Below are positions 50,418 through 57,812 of a stretch of DNA of 64,000 bases, in pieces; position 1 is the first letter of the stretch, and the number at the start of each line of letters is the position of its first letter. The stretch comes from Roseburia sp. (GTDB taxonomy: Bacteria; Bacillota; Clostridia; Lachnospirales; Lachnospiraceae). Location of the stretch: positions 1 to 64,000 of the forward strand of contig JAPFDX010000019.1 of NCBI GenBank assembly GCA_026168605.1, in the 5' to 3' direction. Position numbers and translations under genes: made by a program. The notes under the pieces are model-generated. The model saw only the letters and a program-made list of their open reading frames with translations. It searched no databases and was not told the DNA's origin.

Positions 50418-53400
50418 TTATTTGGTAACCGTAAGCGGAAGCTCGATCGAAGCCGGCTCATAGCCTGTCGCCGCTGCCGTGATCTTGACGGTGTAGTCTC
50501 CGGCTTTCTTCGGTGTTCCACTGATCACGCCGGTCGCTGCGTCAAAAGACATTCCCTCCGGGAGTCCCTCTGCCGTATAAGTGATGGCTGAATACGGATA
50601 GTATGTATTCAAAACAGCCGTGTTCAGAGGCTCTGAGGTGTACTCCTCGCCAGTCTTAGCGCCTGCCAGCTCGATCGCAACATCCTCGCCGTCCACCTCA
50701 ACCGTGTCTGTGTAGATTACCTTTGTGCCCTTTGGCAACTGCATTGCATTGCTGTTTGCCACCATGTAAAGGATCTGCTTTGCAGCCTCCTGCATACAGT
50801 GGATGGTGATGTTCTTATCCTCCTCATCCATCGCAAGGATCTCATCCACATCCAGATAGATACCGCCCTCAAGACCGTAAACTCTTGCATCCAGCATCAT
50901 GTTTGAACCAGCCTTGACTAACTGGTACGCGTTGCAGGCATTGTATAATACGATGTCTGTCACGACTGCGCCGTCGAATCCCCACTCGCCGCGGGTGATC
51001 TGGTTCATCACGCCGTAGCTTCCTGCGCACCATGTCTTACCGATTCTGGTGAAGGATCCCATTGCAAAGGTAGCTTCGCCCTCTTCCACTGCCTTCTGAA
51101 AACCTTTCAGGTAAATCTCTCTTGCTGTCTGCTCTGTCATCCATGCGGACAATCCTTCCATTCCCGTACCGTTTCCGATCGCTCCGAAACGATAGGTCGA
51201 AGATCCGCCTCCATCGTTGTGGAATGCAAAATGCTTCAGTGTGATGTAGCATCCCTTTGTCTTTGCACCGAGAGATACGTTCGCTGCCAGACTTCCTGTC
51301 AGGAATGGATCTTCGGAATAGTACTCGGAGAAACGGCTGTCAAACGGTGAGCGGTGAATGTTCATACCCGGCGCATACCATCCGGTATAGCTGTATACCA
51401 TTCCACCCTCTGCAGTGCTGTTGCCCCACAGACCCTGCTCGCCGATCACTTCACCCATCCGGTAGAGAAGATCCTCGTTGAAGGTGGACGCGATCATCGG
51501 CTCGGAGCTAAAGTAATTGTATCTGTCATTTGTATCCGTGTAATTTCCTGTCCAGCCCTTCGGACCGTCTGTGTCACGGGAATACGGTTTTCCGATATAC
51601 GGGATGCCAATGGAATTAAATCCGCCCACATTGACCAGTTCTGTCAGCTCCTCTAAGGTAAGCTGCTCCACCAGCTCCTGGTATCTCTCATCGTCCGCAT
51701 CCGCGCCGATCAGATCGGATAACACGATGGAATACTGGTCGGAGGTACGGTTTGCCGCGTCTGTCTCATAGACCGGCGTTCCGATCTCTTCCGCGTCATA
51801 ATAAGCGTTGAACGCCTCATTGTCGTAATCCCATGTCGCGTACTCTTCCGCGGAAATCTCTTTTACCGTCTCAAAGCCATCCGGCATTGTTCCTTCAAAG
51901 TCGCTGCGGGATAAAGCGGTATAGCCTTCGTTTGCAAATCCTTCCGTCACATCATCCAGGGCGTTTGTGATCTCTTCACCTGTAACTGCCTCATTGCAGA
52001 GTTCCTTTTCTGCAACCGTGTAATTGAAGTCCACGTCGTTTTCACCCATGCCATAATGGGAGTTTGCCGCGATCTTCACATTGTAAGTACCCGCATCCAG
52101 AACATAAGTCTTGTCCGTCACATTGTCGTAGGAAGCCATGTCGGAAACGTCGATGGATACCTGCACGGTCTCGCTTGCGCCCGGCTCAAGTACGTCCGTC
52201 TTTGCATAATCGCCGAGAACCACATAGGATTTTTCGATCACTGTGTCATTTCCGGTCTCCTCCGTTCCGTAAGGAGCCGTGTAGTAAAGCTGTACGACGT
52301 CTTTTCCGGCGATATTGCCGTTGTTCGTCACCTTTACATCGAAGGTCAGCACATCCTCACCGGTCACAGAAGTATCTGCCGCTGTCGCAGGCGTTACTTC
52401 CCATGTGAAGTCCGTGTAGGAAAGACCGTAGCCGAACGGATAGTTTACATTTTCATTCCACCATGCATCCTCCGCGCCGGTCTTGTTTTCCTCGTGGCTT
52501 CTGGTCTCGTAATATCTGTAACCGACGTAAATGCCTTCCTCATAGCCAACCGACCATGTGTTGACCAGCTCGCCGTCAACACTGTACTGGGTGTATCCGG
52601 TCATTGTACCATTGCCGTCTTTGCCCTGCGCGGTCTCGCTTGTCGTGGTGTTGAAAATGGTGTAGGACGGATTCTCTGTAAAATCCACTGCCCATGTGTC
52701 AACCGTTCTTCCGGAAGGATTTACCTCTCCTGTCAGCACCTTTCCCAACGCCTCCAGTCCGTTGTCACCCGGCTCACCGATGTTCAAAACGGCGTCCACC
52801 GCCTCGTTTCTCTGGATCTCCGCTATTTCGAGAGGTGTACAACTGTTTACGAGAACAACCACCTTGTCAAAGTTCTCCGCCGCATAGTCGATCAGATCGT
52901 ACTGTACCGCATCAAGCTGCAATGCATGGGTTCTTCCACCCTCTGCGATCTCGCCTGTACCGCGGGAGAGAACGACAAATGCTGCATCGCCGTATTCTTC
53001 CAGAGACGTTTTCCACTCGTCTGTCTGGGAAGCCTCCGCAAAATCATCTGCAACCAGAAGGTCGGACGTTTTCTTCGTAACATTTCCGCTCTCATCCGCC
53101 TCGGCTCCTTCCACTTCCTCCGACGCCCACTGTGTGTAGGAGTCAATCACTGTCTGGTTCAGTGCAAATCCTGCATCCTCCATGCTGGAAATGATGGTCG
53201 CCTGCGCGATGGCAGAACCCGCCGAAGCGTCGACCACATTGTGGCTTGCGCCCGCGTTCGGGGCGATCGCCGCATAGCCGAGAAGCGTCACTTTCGCGCC
53301 GCTCGCAAGCGGAAGCGCCTCGCCTTCATTCTTAAAAAGGATCATTCCCTCTTCCGCAATCTCCAGATTCAGGTCGAGACCTGCCTGCAGCGCCTCTTCC

Positions 53401-53585
53401 TTGCTCTTGTACGCAGACTCATACAGCACCGGTGTTTCCGGGGACGCTGCATCAGATGCTCCCTGATTTTCCGTGGAATCCACAGCCCCTGCGTCCTCTG
53501 CGCCGGTTCCGCAGGCTGTCAGACCAAGTGTAAGAACCCCTGACAGCATCAGAGCTGTCACTCCTTTTAACCTTTTCTTAATCAT
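50418..53585 (-). CDS. Secreted lipoprotein GH3 glycosidase, domain-permuted, with C-terminal Ig-like domain
   Basis: A 1055-residue GH3 enzyme. Lipoprotein signal with LTAC (Cys25), then alpha/beta domain, FnIII (PFGYGLSYTDFTW), TIM-barrel domain (DTDGPKGWTGNY; YYSEDPFLTG; TLKHFAFHNDGG; putative nucleophile in VVTDIVLYN) and a C-terminal putative-Ig domain (EGLPEGMSFDAATGVISGTP). Paralogue of the enzyme at 46686, anchored differently. First gene of the operon; its promoter carries two direct repeats spaced 21 bp. Good ribosome site (GGAGG). Substrate probably beta-glucosides; not proven by sequence. Confidence 0.9.
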   Translation of the reverse strand: MIKKRLKGVTALMLSGVLTLGLTACGTGAEDAGAVDSTENQGASDAASPETPVLYESAYKSKEEALQAGLDLNLEIAEEGMILFKNEGEALPLASGAKVTLLGYAAIAPNAGASHNVVDASAGSAIAQATIISSMEDAGFALNQTVIDSYTQWASEEVEGAEADESGNVTKKTSDLLVADDFAEASQTDEWKTSLEEYGDAAFVVLSRGTGEIAEGGRTHALQLDAVQYDLIDYAAENFDKVVVLVNSCTPLEIAEIQRNEAVDAVLNIGEPGDNGLEALGKVLTGEVNPSGRTVDTWAVDFTENPSYTIFNTTTSETAQGKDGNGTMTGYTQYSVDGELVNTWSVGYEEGIYVGYRYYETRSHEENKTGAEDAWWNENVNYPFGYGLSYTDFTWEVTPATAADTSVTGEDVLTFDVKVTNNGNIAGKDVVQLYYTAPYGTEETGNDTVIEKSYVVLGDYAKTDVLEPGASETVQVSIDVSDMASYDNVTDKTYVLDAGTYNVKIAANSHYGMGENDVDFNYTVAEKELCNEAVTGEEITNALDDVTEGFANEGYTALSRSDFEGTMPDGFETVKEISAEEYATWDYDNEAFNAYYDAEEIGTPVYETDAANRTSDQYSIVLSDLIGADADDERYQELVEQLTLEELTELVNVGGFNSIGIPYIGKPYSRDTDGPKGWTGNYTDTNDRYNYFSSEPMIASTFNEDLLYRMGEVIGEQGLWGNSTAEGGMVYSYTGWYAPGMNIHRSPFDSRFSEYYSEDPFLTGSLAANVSLGAKTKGCYITLKHFAFHNDGGGSSTYRFGAIGNGTGMEGLSAWMTEQTAREIYLKGFQKAVEEGEATFAMGSFTRIGKTWCAGSYGVMNQITRGEWGFDGAVVTDIVLYNACNAYQLVKAGSNMMLDARVYGLEGGIYLDVDEILAMDEEDKNITIHCMQEAAKQILYMVANSNAMQLPKGTKVIYTDTVEVDGEDVAIELAGAKTGEEYTSEPLNTAVLNTYYPYSAITYTAEGLPEGMSFDAATGVISGTPKKAGDYTVKITAAATGYEPASIELPLTVTK

Positions 53586-53634
53586 TTTTCCTCCTTTTGT
53601 CCCTCCTGTAATGTAATGTATTTGGATGATTAAG

Positions 53635-53702
53635 AATATACCACACTCCCGCGCTCTTCGGCGTAATTTGCGTAAACTGTTAAATTTTGCTCATAAACTG
53701 TT
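53635..53702 (-). promoter_or_regulatory. GH3 operon promoter with 21-bp-spaced direct repeats
   Basis: TATATT (minus strand, 53635-53640) is a likely -10; there is no good -35. Directly upstream, TAAACTGTT occurs at 53673-53681 and 53694-53702, exactly 21 bp apart, the spacing expected for an AraC-type activator bound on one face of DNA. Confidence 0.5.
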
Positions 53703-53760
53703 TGTGTATCTGTCTATCATTTACAATCACACGGATTGTATTTTGTGCACAATGCTCAAC

Positions 53761-53789
53761 TTGTGTTTCCAAATCCAAAATGCTACAAT
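53761..53789 (+). promoter_or_regulatory. Promoter of the FakA-like/CYTH genes
   Basis: TTGTGT (53761-53766), 17 bases, TACAAT (53784-53789) on the plus strand, divergent from the GH3 operon. Confidence 0.65.
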
Positions 53790-53826
53790 GAAAACATTCC
53801 ATAAAAAACAGAAAAAGGAGAATTGT

Positions 53827-54078
53827 ATGTTGGAATTTAAGTACGATACACAGTTGTTGATTGAGGGAACAAATCTCAACGAAGATGCCATCAATGATTA
53901 TTTTACCAGATATTTAAACGGCGACTGTCTGCTGGCAGTCGGCGATGAAGAACTGATTAAAATTCATTTCCATACCAATGAACCGTGGAAAGTATTGGAA
54001 TACTGCGCCTCTCTTGGAGAAATTTATGATATCGTCGTCGAGGATATGGACAGGCAGTCCCGCGGTCTGCAGGGCTAA
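53827..54078 (+). CDS. Stand-alone FakA/DhaK-like C-terminal domain protein
   Basis: An 83-residue protein matching the central/C-terminal module of fatty-acid kinase FakA (DAK2-linked): YDTQLLIEGTNLNEDAINDYF, GDCLLAVGDEELIKIHFHTNEPWKVLEYCASLGEIYDIVVEDM. The HFHTNEP loop is the family mark. The kinase (DAK2/DhaL) domain itself is absent. AAAGGAG precedes the ATG. Such small orphan domains are often annotated as kinase-related in Lachnospiraceae; the role is unknown, perhaps binding a FakB-like partner. Confidence 0.7.
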   Translation: MLEFKYDTQLLIEGTNLNEDAINDYFTRYLNGDCLLAVGDEELIKIHFHTNEPWKVLEYCASLGEIYDIVVEDMDRQSRGLQG

Positions 54079-54113
54079 TGTTCTGCTTATTTGAAAAAGA
54101 AAGGACACAAGCG

Positions 54114-54560
54114 ATGGAAATCGAACGCAAATACCTGATCCGGGAACTGCCGGAGCACTTAGAACAGTACCCTTGTCGTCAGATTGAACAGGGATATTTA
54201 AACACAAACCCCGTCGTGCGCATCCGCCGCACCGACGAAGAGTACACTTTAACCTACAAGGGAGAGGGCTTTATGGTGCGCGAGGAGTACAACCTCCCGC
54301 TGAACCGGGAAGCTTTTTTGCATCTGCGCGAAAAGATCGACGGGATTCTCATAAAGAAACGCAGGTATCTGATCCCACTCGGAACATATACCATTGAGCT
54401 GGATGTCTTTGAGGGAGAGCTTGCACCTCTGCTGCTCGCCGAGGTGGAATTTGAGACCGAGGACCAGGCAAACGCATTTGTCCCTCCGGCATGGTTTGGC
54501 GAGGACGTCACATTTTCCTCCGCCTACCACAACAGCACGCTGAGCAGGAAAACGCTATGA
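54114..54560 (+). CDS. CYTH-domain triphosphate tunnel metalloenzyme
   Basis: A 148-residue CYTH protein. The signature ExExK is at the start (EIERK, residues 2-6), with RIRR, TYKG, EEYNLPL and KKRRYLIPLGTYTIELDVFEG forming the beta-barrel tunnel; LAEVEFETEDQA supplies the late acidic residues. Members hydrolyse tripolyphosphate or make cAMP/thiamine triphosphate; short bacterial ones like this are usually tripolyphosphatases. ATG at 54114 begins at the motif, with AAAGGA upstream. In an operon with the FakA-like gene, 36 bases apart. Confidence 0.88.
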   Translation: MEIERKYLIRELPEHLEQYPCRQIEQGYLNTNPVVRIRRTDEEYTLTYKGEGFMVREEYNLPLNREAFLHLREKIDGILIKKRRYLIPLGTYTIELDVFEGELAPLLLAEVEFETEDQANAFVPPAWFGEDVTFSSAYHNSTLSRKTL

Positions 54561-54574
54561 GAAAAGTAATTTGC

Positions 54575-54745
54575 GTGGGTGTATGACGATCTGACAAGCT
54601 ATGTCCTCACGCACCGGACACCGAGGGCAATGTAGTCCATTACGGTTACATTGAGAAATTTATCGAAAATCTCGGAGAAAAATACAACATCCGTGAAATT
54701 GCCTTTGACTGTTGGGGTGCTGTCCAGATGGTGCAATCCGCTGTG
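54575..54745 (+). pseudogene. Phage terminase large-subunit fragment
   Basis: In one plus-strand frame the DNA reads PDTEGNVVHYGYIEKFIENL, then GEKYNIREIAFDCWGAVQMVQ, which matches the C-terminal nuclease part of phage terminase large subunits (typically ...REIAFDRWGAVQMVQ...). There is no start codon and the reading runs into unrelated sequence after about 55 codons. It is a decayed prophage remnant, left of a Fic gene; a portal fragment lies on the right. Confidence 0.75.
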
Positions 54746-54810
54746 GTAATTCCAATAGTGCTTCGGTCTATGATGACCGTGGCATTTTGTTTATATAATT
54801 TCAGAATAAT

Positions 54811-54841
54811 TTCCCTTAAAAGTGCAATACTATTAAGGGAA
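54811..54841. promoter_or_regulatory. TTCCCTTAA-N13-TTAAGGGAA operator 1
   Basis: TTCCCTTAA (54811-54819) and TTAAGGGAA (54833-54841), a perfect 9-bp inverted repeat 13 bases apart, about 70 bases before the Fic gene. Confidence 0.75.
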
Positions 54842-54856
54842 TTACCCCTTAGTTTA

Positions 54857-54885
54857 TTGACTTTTCCCTTATTTTCTGCCATAAT
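54857..54885 (+). promoter_or_regulatory. fic promoter
   Basis: TTGACT (54857-54862), 17 bases, CATAAT (54880-54885) on the plus strand. Operator 2 covers the spacer and -10. Confidence 0.75.
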
Positions 54886-54894
54886 TTAAGGGAA
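54864..54894. promoter_or_regulatory. TTCCCTTAT-N13-TTAAGGGAA operator 2
   Basis: TTCCCTTAT (54864-54872) and TTAAGGGAA (54886-54894), again exactly 13 bases apart, overlapping the fic promoter. A further half-site pair follows the gene (55960-55968 and 56002-56010). The C-terminal winged-helix-like part of the Fic protein may bind these (inference). Confidence 0.75.
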
Positions 54895-54912
54895 TAACTT
54901 AGAGGTGAGGTT

Positions 54913-55959
54913 ATGAGAACTTTTAATTATTCTGAAATTAAGAATCAAAAATGGGATTCAGATATCCTTGGTCTGATTGCAGCAATATATAAAGAAGCCG
55001 GAAAACAGGAAATGTATCTGAAACAGCGACCGGAAGAACTTGAGAAACTTGTTGAGATTGCAAAGGTTCAAAGTACCGAAGCATCAAACGCTATTGAAGG
55101 CATTGTAACAACAAGCACCCGTATCAAGCAGTTGGTGGAAGAAAAAACAACACCAAAAAACCGTGATGAACAGGAAATTGCAGGTTACCGTGATGTATTG
55201 AACATTATTCACGAAAGTTTTGATGCGATTCCGATTTCGCAGAATTATATCTTGCAGCTTCATAAAATTCTGTATAGCCATATGAATAATCCTATGGCAG
55301 GCAGAACGAAAAGTGTACAGAACTATATCAGTACGACTTACCCGGATGGTCATGTGGAGACCTTATTTACTCCGCTTGCTCCTTATGCAACACCGGAAGC
55401 ATTGGATAGAATCTGTGAGGAATACAATCGTGTTATTGGAAATATGGAAGTCGAACCGCTGATTGCGATTCCGGTATTTATCCATGATTTTCTGTGTATC
55501 CATCCTTTTAATGATGGCAATGGCAGAATGAGTCGATTGCTTACAACATTATTGTTATATCGAAACGGCTTTTATGTTGGAAAGTATATTTCCCTTGAAG
55601 CCAAAATTGTCAAAGACAAAGACCTCTATTATGAGGCACTCGGTCAGGCACAAAACGGATGGCATGAAGGTAACGAGGATGCAGTTCCGTTTATTAAATA
55701 TCTGCTTGGAACTGTTCTTTCAGCCTACAAGGATTTTGAAGACCGCTTTGCGTTGGTAGAAACAAAACTGCCTGCTTTGGAAACAGTAAGACGTGCCACA
55801 ATGAATAAAATAGGTCGTTTTACCAAGCAGGACATTCGTGAACTTTGTCCGTCTCTCAGTATAAGTTCCATTGAAGGTGCCCTCCGTAAATTGGTCGCAT
55901 CCGGTGAACTGAAACGAGAAGGCTCTGGGAAGAACATCTGCTATTATAGATTGAAGTGA
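54913..55959 (+). CDS. Fic-family protein with inhibitory helix and C-terminal HTH
   Basis: A 348-residue class II Fic AMP-transferase. The N-terminal inhibitory motif S/T-x-x-x-E-G is SNAIEG (58-63) and the active site is HPFNDGNGRMSR (197-208) with the catalytic His197. The C-terminal about 60 residues (FTKQDIRELCPSLSISSIEGALRKLVASGELKREG) look like a winged helix, suggesting DNA binding. The gene and its surroundings are more AT-rich than the neighbours and lie between phage terminase and portal fragments, so it was probably brought in on a prophage. GAGGTGAGG precedes the ATG. Function: protein AMPylation, target unknown. Confidence 0.92.
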   Translation: MRTFNYSEIKNQKWDSDILGLIAAIYKEAGKQEMYLKQRPEELEKLVEIAKVQSTEASNAIEGIVTTSTRIKQLVEEKTTPKNRDEQEIAGYRDVLNIIHESFDAIPISQNYILQLHKILYSHMNNPMAGRTKSVQNYISTTYPDGHVETLFTPLAPYATPEALDRICEEYNRVIGNMEVEPLIAIPVFIHDFLCIHPFNDGNGRMSRLLTTLLLYRNGFYVGKYISLEAKIVKDKDLYYEALGQAQNGWHEGNEDAVPFIKYLLGTVLSAYKDFEDRFALVETKLPALETVRRATMNKIGRFTKQDIRELCPSLSISSIEGALRKLVASGELKREGSGKNICYYRLK

Positions 55960-56094
55960 TTCCCTCAAGCAAACATTTATTGCCTTAAAAATGACAGCAA
56001 ATTAAGGGAATGGTCATATCGATAAGGTTAAGCATCTATCGAAATGTGACAGGTGATTTTTTTGTGCCCTTTTATCAAGAAGGGAGTGATTTTT

Positions 56095-56319
56095 ATGGGT
56101 ATTTTATCCTGCATATTCAAAGCAAGAGATAAGACCGAAAACAGAACGGCGGGCAGTTCCTATACCTTTTATATGGGTGGCTCGACTTCCGGCAAGAATG
56201 TAACGGAACGCTCTGCCATGCAGATGACGGCAGTGTATCACGGAAGTCAGATATGCGCACAGATGAATGTTCTGCGCATCTCCTTTGTTCGCCGGAGAGA
56301 CAGTCGCCGTGGCGCTTGA
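56095..56319 (+). pseudogene. Phage portal protein N-terminal fragment
   Basis: A 74-codon frame with a good ribosome site (AGAAGGGAG). Residues 1-40 (MGILSCIFKARDKTENR, then YTFYMGGSTSGKNV, then ERSAMQMTAVY) match the start of HK97-type portal proteins, normally about 400 residues. After VY the sequence no longer matches and stops. Broken by long-hairpin repeat B, which begins two bases later. With the terminase fragment at 54575 it shows the normal terminase-portal order of a degraded prophage. Confidence 0.75.
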
Positions 56320-56320
56320 T

Positions 56321-56586
56321 CTGCCAGTGTAAACTACATACAAATTCGTCGGAGATAAGGACATATTTCACGGACTTTTGCGCAGCTCTTACAAGGGTTT
56401 CCGAACAAAACATAATCGCAACGACCGAATGTCTGAGATTCATTCTGCGCTCTTTTCAATGGCAGAATGAATCGAGTTTCGGCGCTGCGATTTTATTATG
56501 TCTGTTTGGATGCCCTTTTAGAGCTGCTAAAAAGTCTGTGTTATGTCCTGCTCCGGCGAATTTATGTGCAAGCTTTTCACTGGCAG
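56321..56586. repeat. Long-hairpin repeat family 1, copy B
   Basis: About 266 bp forming a long hairpin, outer arms CTGCCAGTG (56321) and CACTGGCAG (56578-56586), inner arms GATTCATTCTG and CAGAATGAATC as in copy A. The inner about 220 bp is closely similar to 12354-12584, but many paired positions differ in both partners (GGACAT/ATGTCC here, GGATAT/ATATCC in A; GGACTTTT/AAAAGTCT here, GAACTTTT/AAAAGTTT in A). It lies directly 3' of the symporter gene on the minus strand, the same relation as copy A to its gene. Confidence 0.8.
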
Positions 56587-56624
56587 ATCAAAGCACCCGA
56601 ATATCCTCTCTCCCCAACTCAAAC

Positions 56625-57812
56625 TCACCCCTGCTTCTGCACCGGGATCCCTCGTCTCTTGGCGTACCCCGTCAGGATCATCGTCAGAGCGCCATCACCG
56701 GTTACATTGCACGCCGTTCCAAAGCTGTCCTGCAATGCAAAGATCGTCAGCATCAGCGCTGTTCCTGTCTCATCAAAGCCCAGCACTCCGGTGATCAGTC
56801 CGAGCGACGCCATGACCGTTCCTCCCGGCACACCCGGCGCACCGATGGCAAAAACACCGAGCAGCGCACAAAACAGCAGCATATCCGGCAGGGAAGGCAT
56901 CTTCCCGTATAGGATCTGCGAGACCGTCATGACAAAAAATACCTCGGTCAGCACGGAACCGCACAGATGGATATTCGCAAACAGCGGAATTCCAAAGTCC
57001 ACCATGTCGTCCCGTAGGGGCGGCTCTGATTTTCTGGCACAGCGCAGAGCCACTGCAAGCGTCGCCGCCGAGGACATCGTCCCCACCGCCGTCAGATATG
57101 CCGGACCGTAATTTTTGATGACGGCGACCGGATTCTCCCCGGAATAAAGCCCGCCGATCAGATAGAGCAGCGCAAGCCAGAGATAGTGTCCGATCATGAC
57201 GATAACAATGATTTTTAAGAATACCGGAAGCTGTTTCGTGATCGTGCCCTCATACGCCAGCCCGCAGAAGGTCAGCGCGATAAACACCGGAAGGATCGAG
57301 ATCACAAGCTTCGTCACGACAGAGAGCACGATCTCCTGAAATTCCTCCAAAAGCTTTGTGACCGTCTCCGCCTTCGTCCATGCCGCCGCCAGTCCGACCA
57401 GGATCGAGAACACAAGCGCGCTCATCACCGGCATGATCTGCGGAATATCGAGCTGAAACACGATCTCCGGCAGTTCCTTTAAGCCTTCCATCTCCGAGAC
57501 GATCGAAAGTCGCGGGATCAGTGCAAAGCCTGCGGTCATCGCAAAAAGCGCGGCACCGACCGAGGAAATGTACGCACTTCCCACCGCCACCCCGAGCAGC
57601 TTTGACGCATGGCTTCCAAGCTTTGTGATGGACGGCGCGATAAAACCGATAATGATGAGTGGCACACAGAATAAAATGATCTGGTTCATGACATATTTCA
57701 ATGTCACGACAACCTCCATATAAGCCTCCGCAAACGGAAGCAGTCCAAACAAAATACCGACTCCGACACCAATTGCCAGTTTAAACGGTAAGCTGCGAAA
57801 TAACTGTTTCAT
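56625..57812 (-). CDS. Dicarboxylate/amino acid:cation symporter (DAACS family)
   Basis: A 395-residue secondary transporter with about eight helices and two re-entrant loops. Family motifs: GAPGVPGGTV in the HP2 region and DSFGTACNVTGDGAL (the N-V-x-G-D of TM8) for sodium/substrate binding. It imports glutamate, aspartate, serine or dicarboxylates with Na+ or H+. AGGAG 7-9 bases before the ATG. The start overlaps the methyltransferase stop codon by 4 bases, so the two are coupled. The 3' side ends in long-hairpin repeat B. Confidence 0.93.
   Translation of the reverse strand: MKQLFRSLPFKLAIGVGVGILFGLLPFAEAYMEVVVTLKYVMNQIILFCVPLIIIGFIAPSITKLGSHASKLLGVAVGSAYISSVGAALFAMTAGFALIPRLSIVSEMEGLKELPEIVFQLDIPQIMPVMSALVFSILVGLAAAWTKAETVTKLLEEFQEIVLSVVTKLVISILPVFIALTFCGLAYEGTITKQLPVFLKIIVIVMIGHYLWLALLYLIGGLYSGENPVAVIKNYGPAYLTAVGTMSSAATLAVALRCARKSEPPLRDDMVDFGIPLFANIHLCGSVLTEVFFVMTVSQILYGKMPSLPDMLLFCALLGVFAIGAPGVPGGTVMASLGLITGVLGFDETGTALMLTIFALQDSFGTACNVTGDGALTMILTGYAKRRGIPVQKQG

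Noticed and set aside
52056-53543. 495-codon plus-strand ORF opposite the first GH3 gene
   Set aside because: Antisense shadow; the GH3 reading has signal peptide, motifs and ribosome site.
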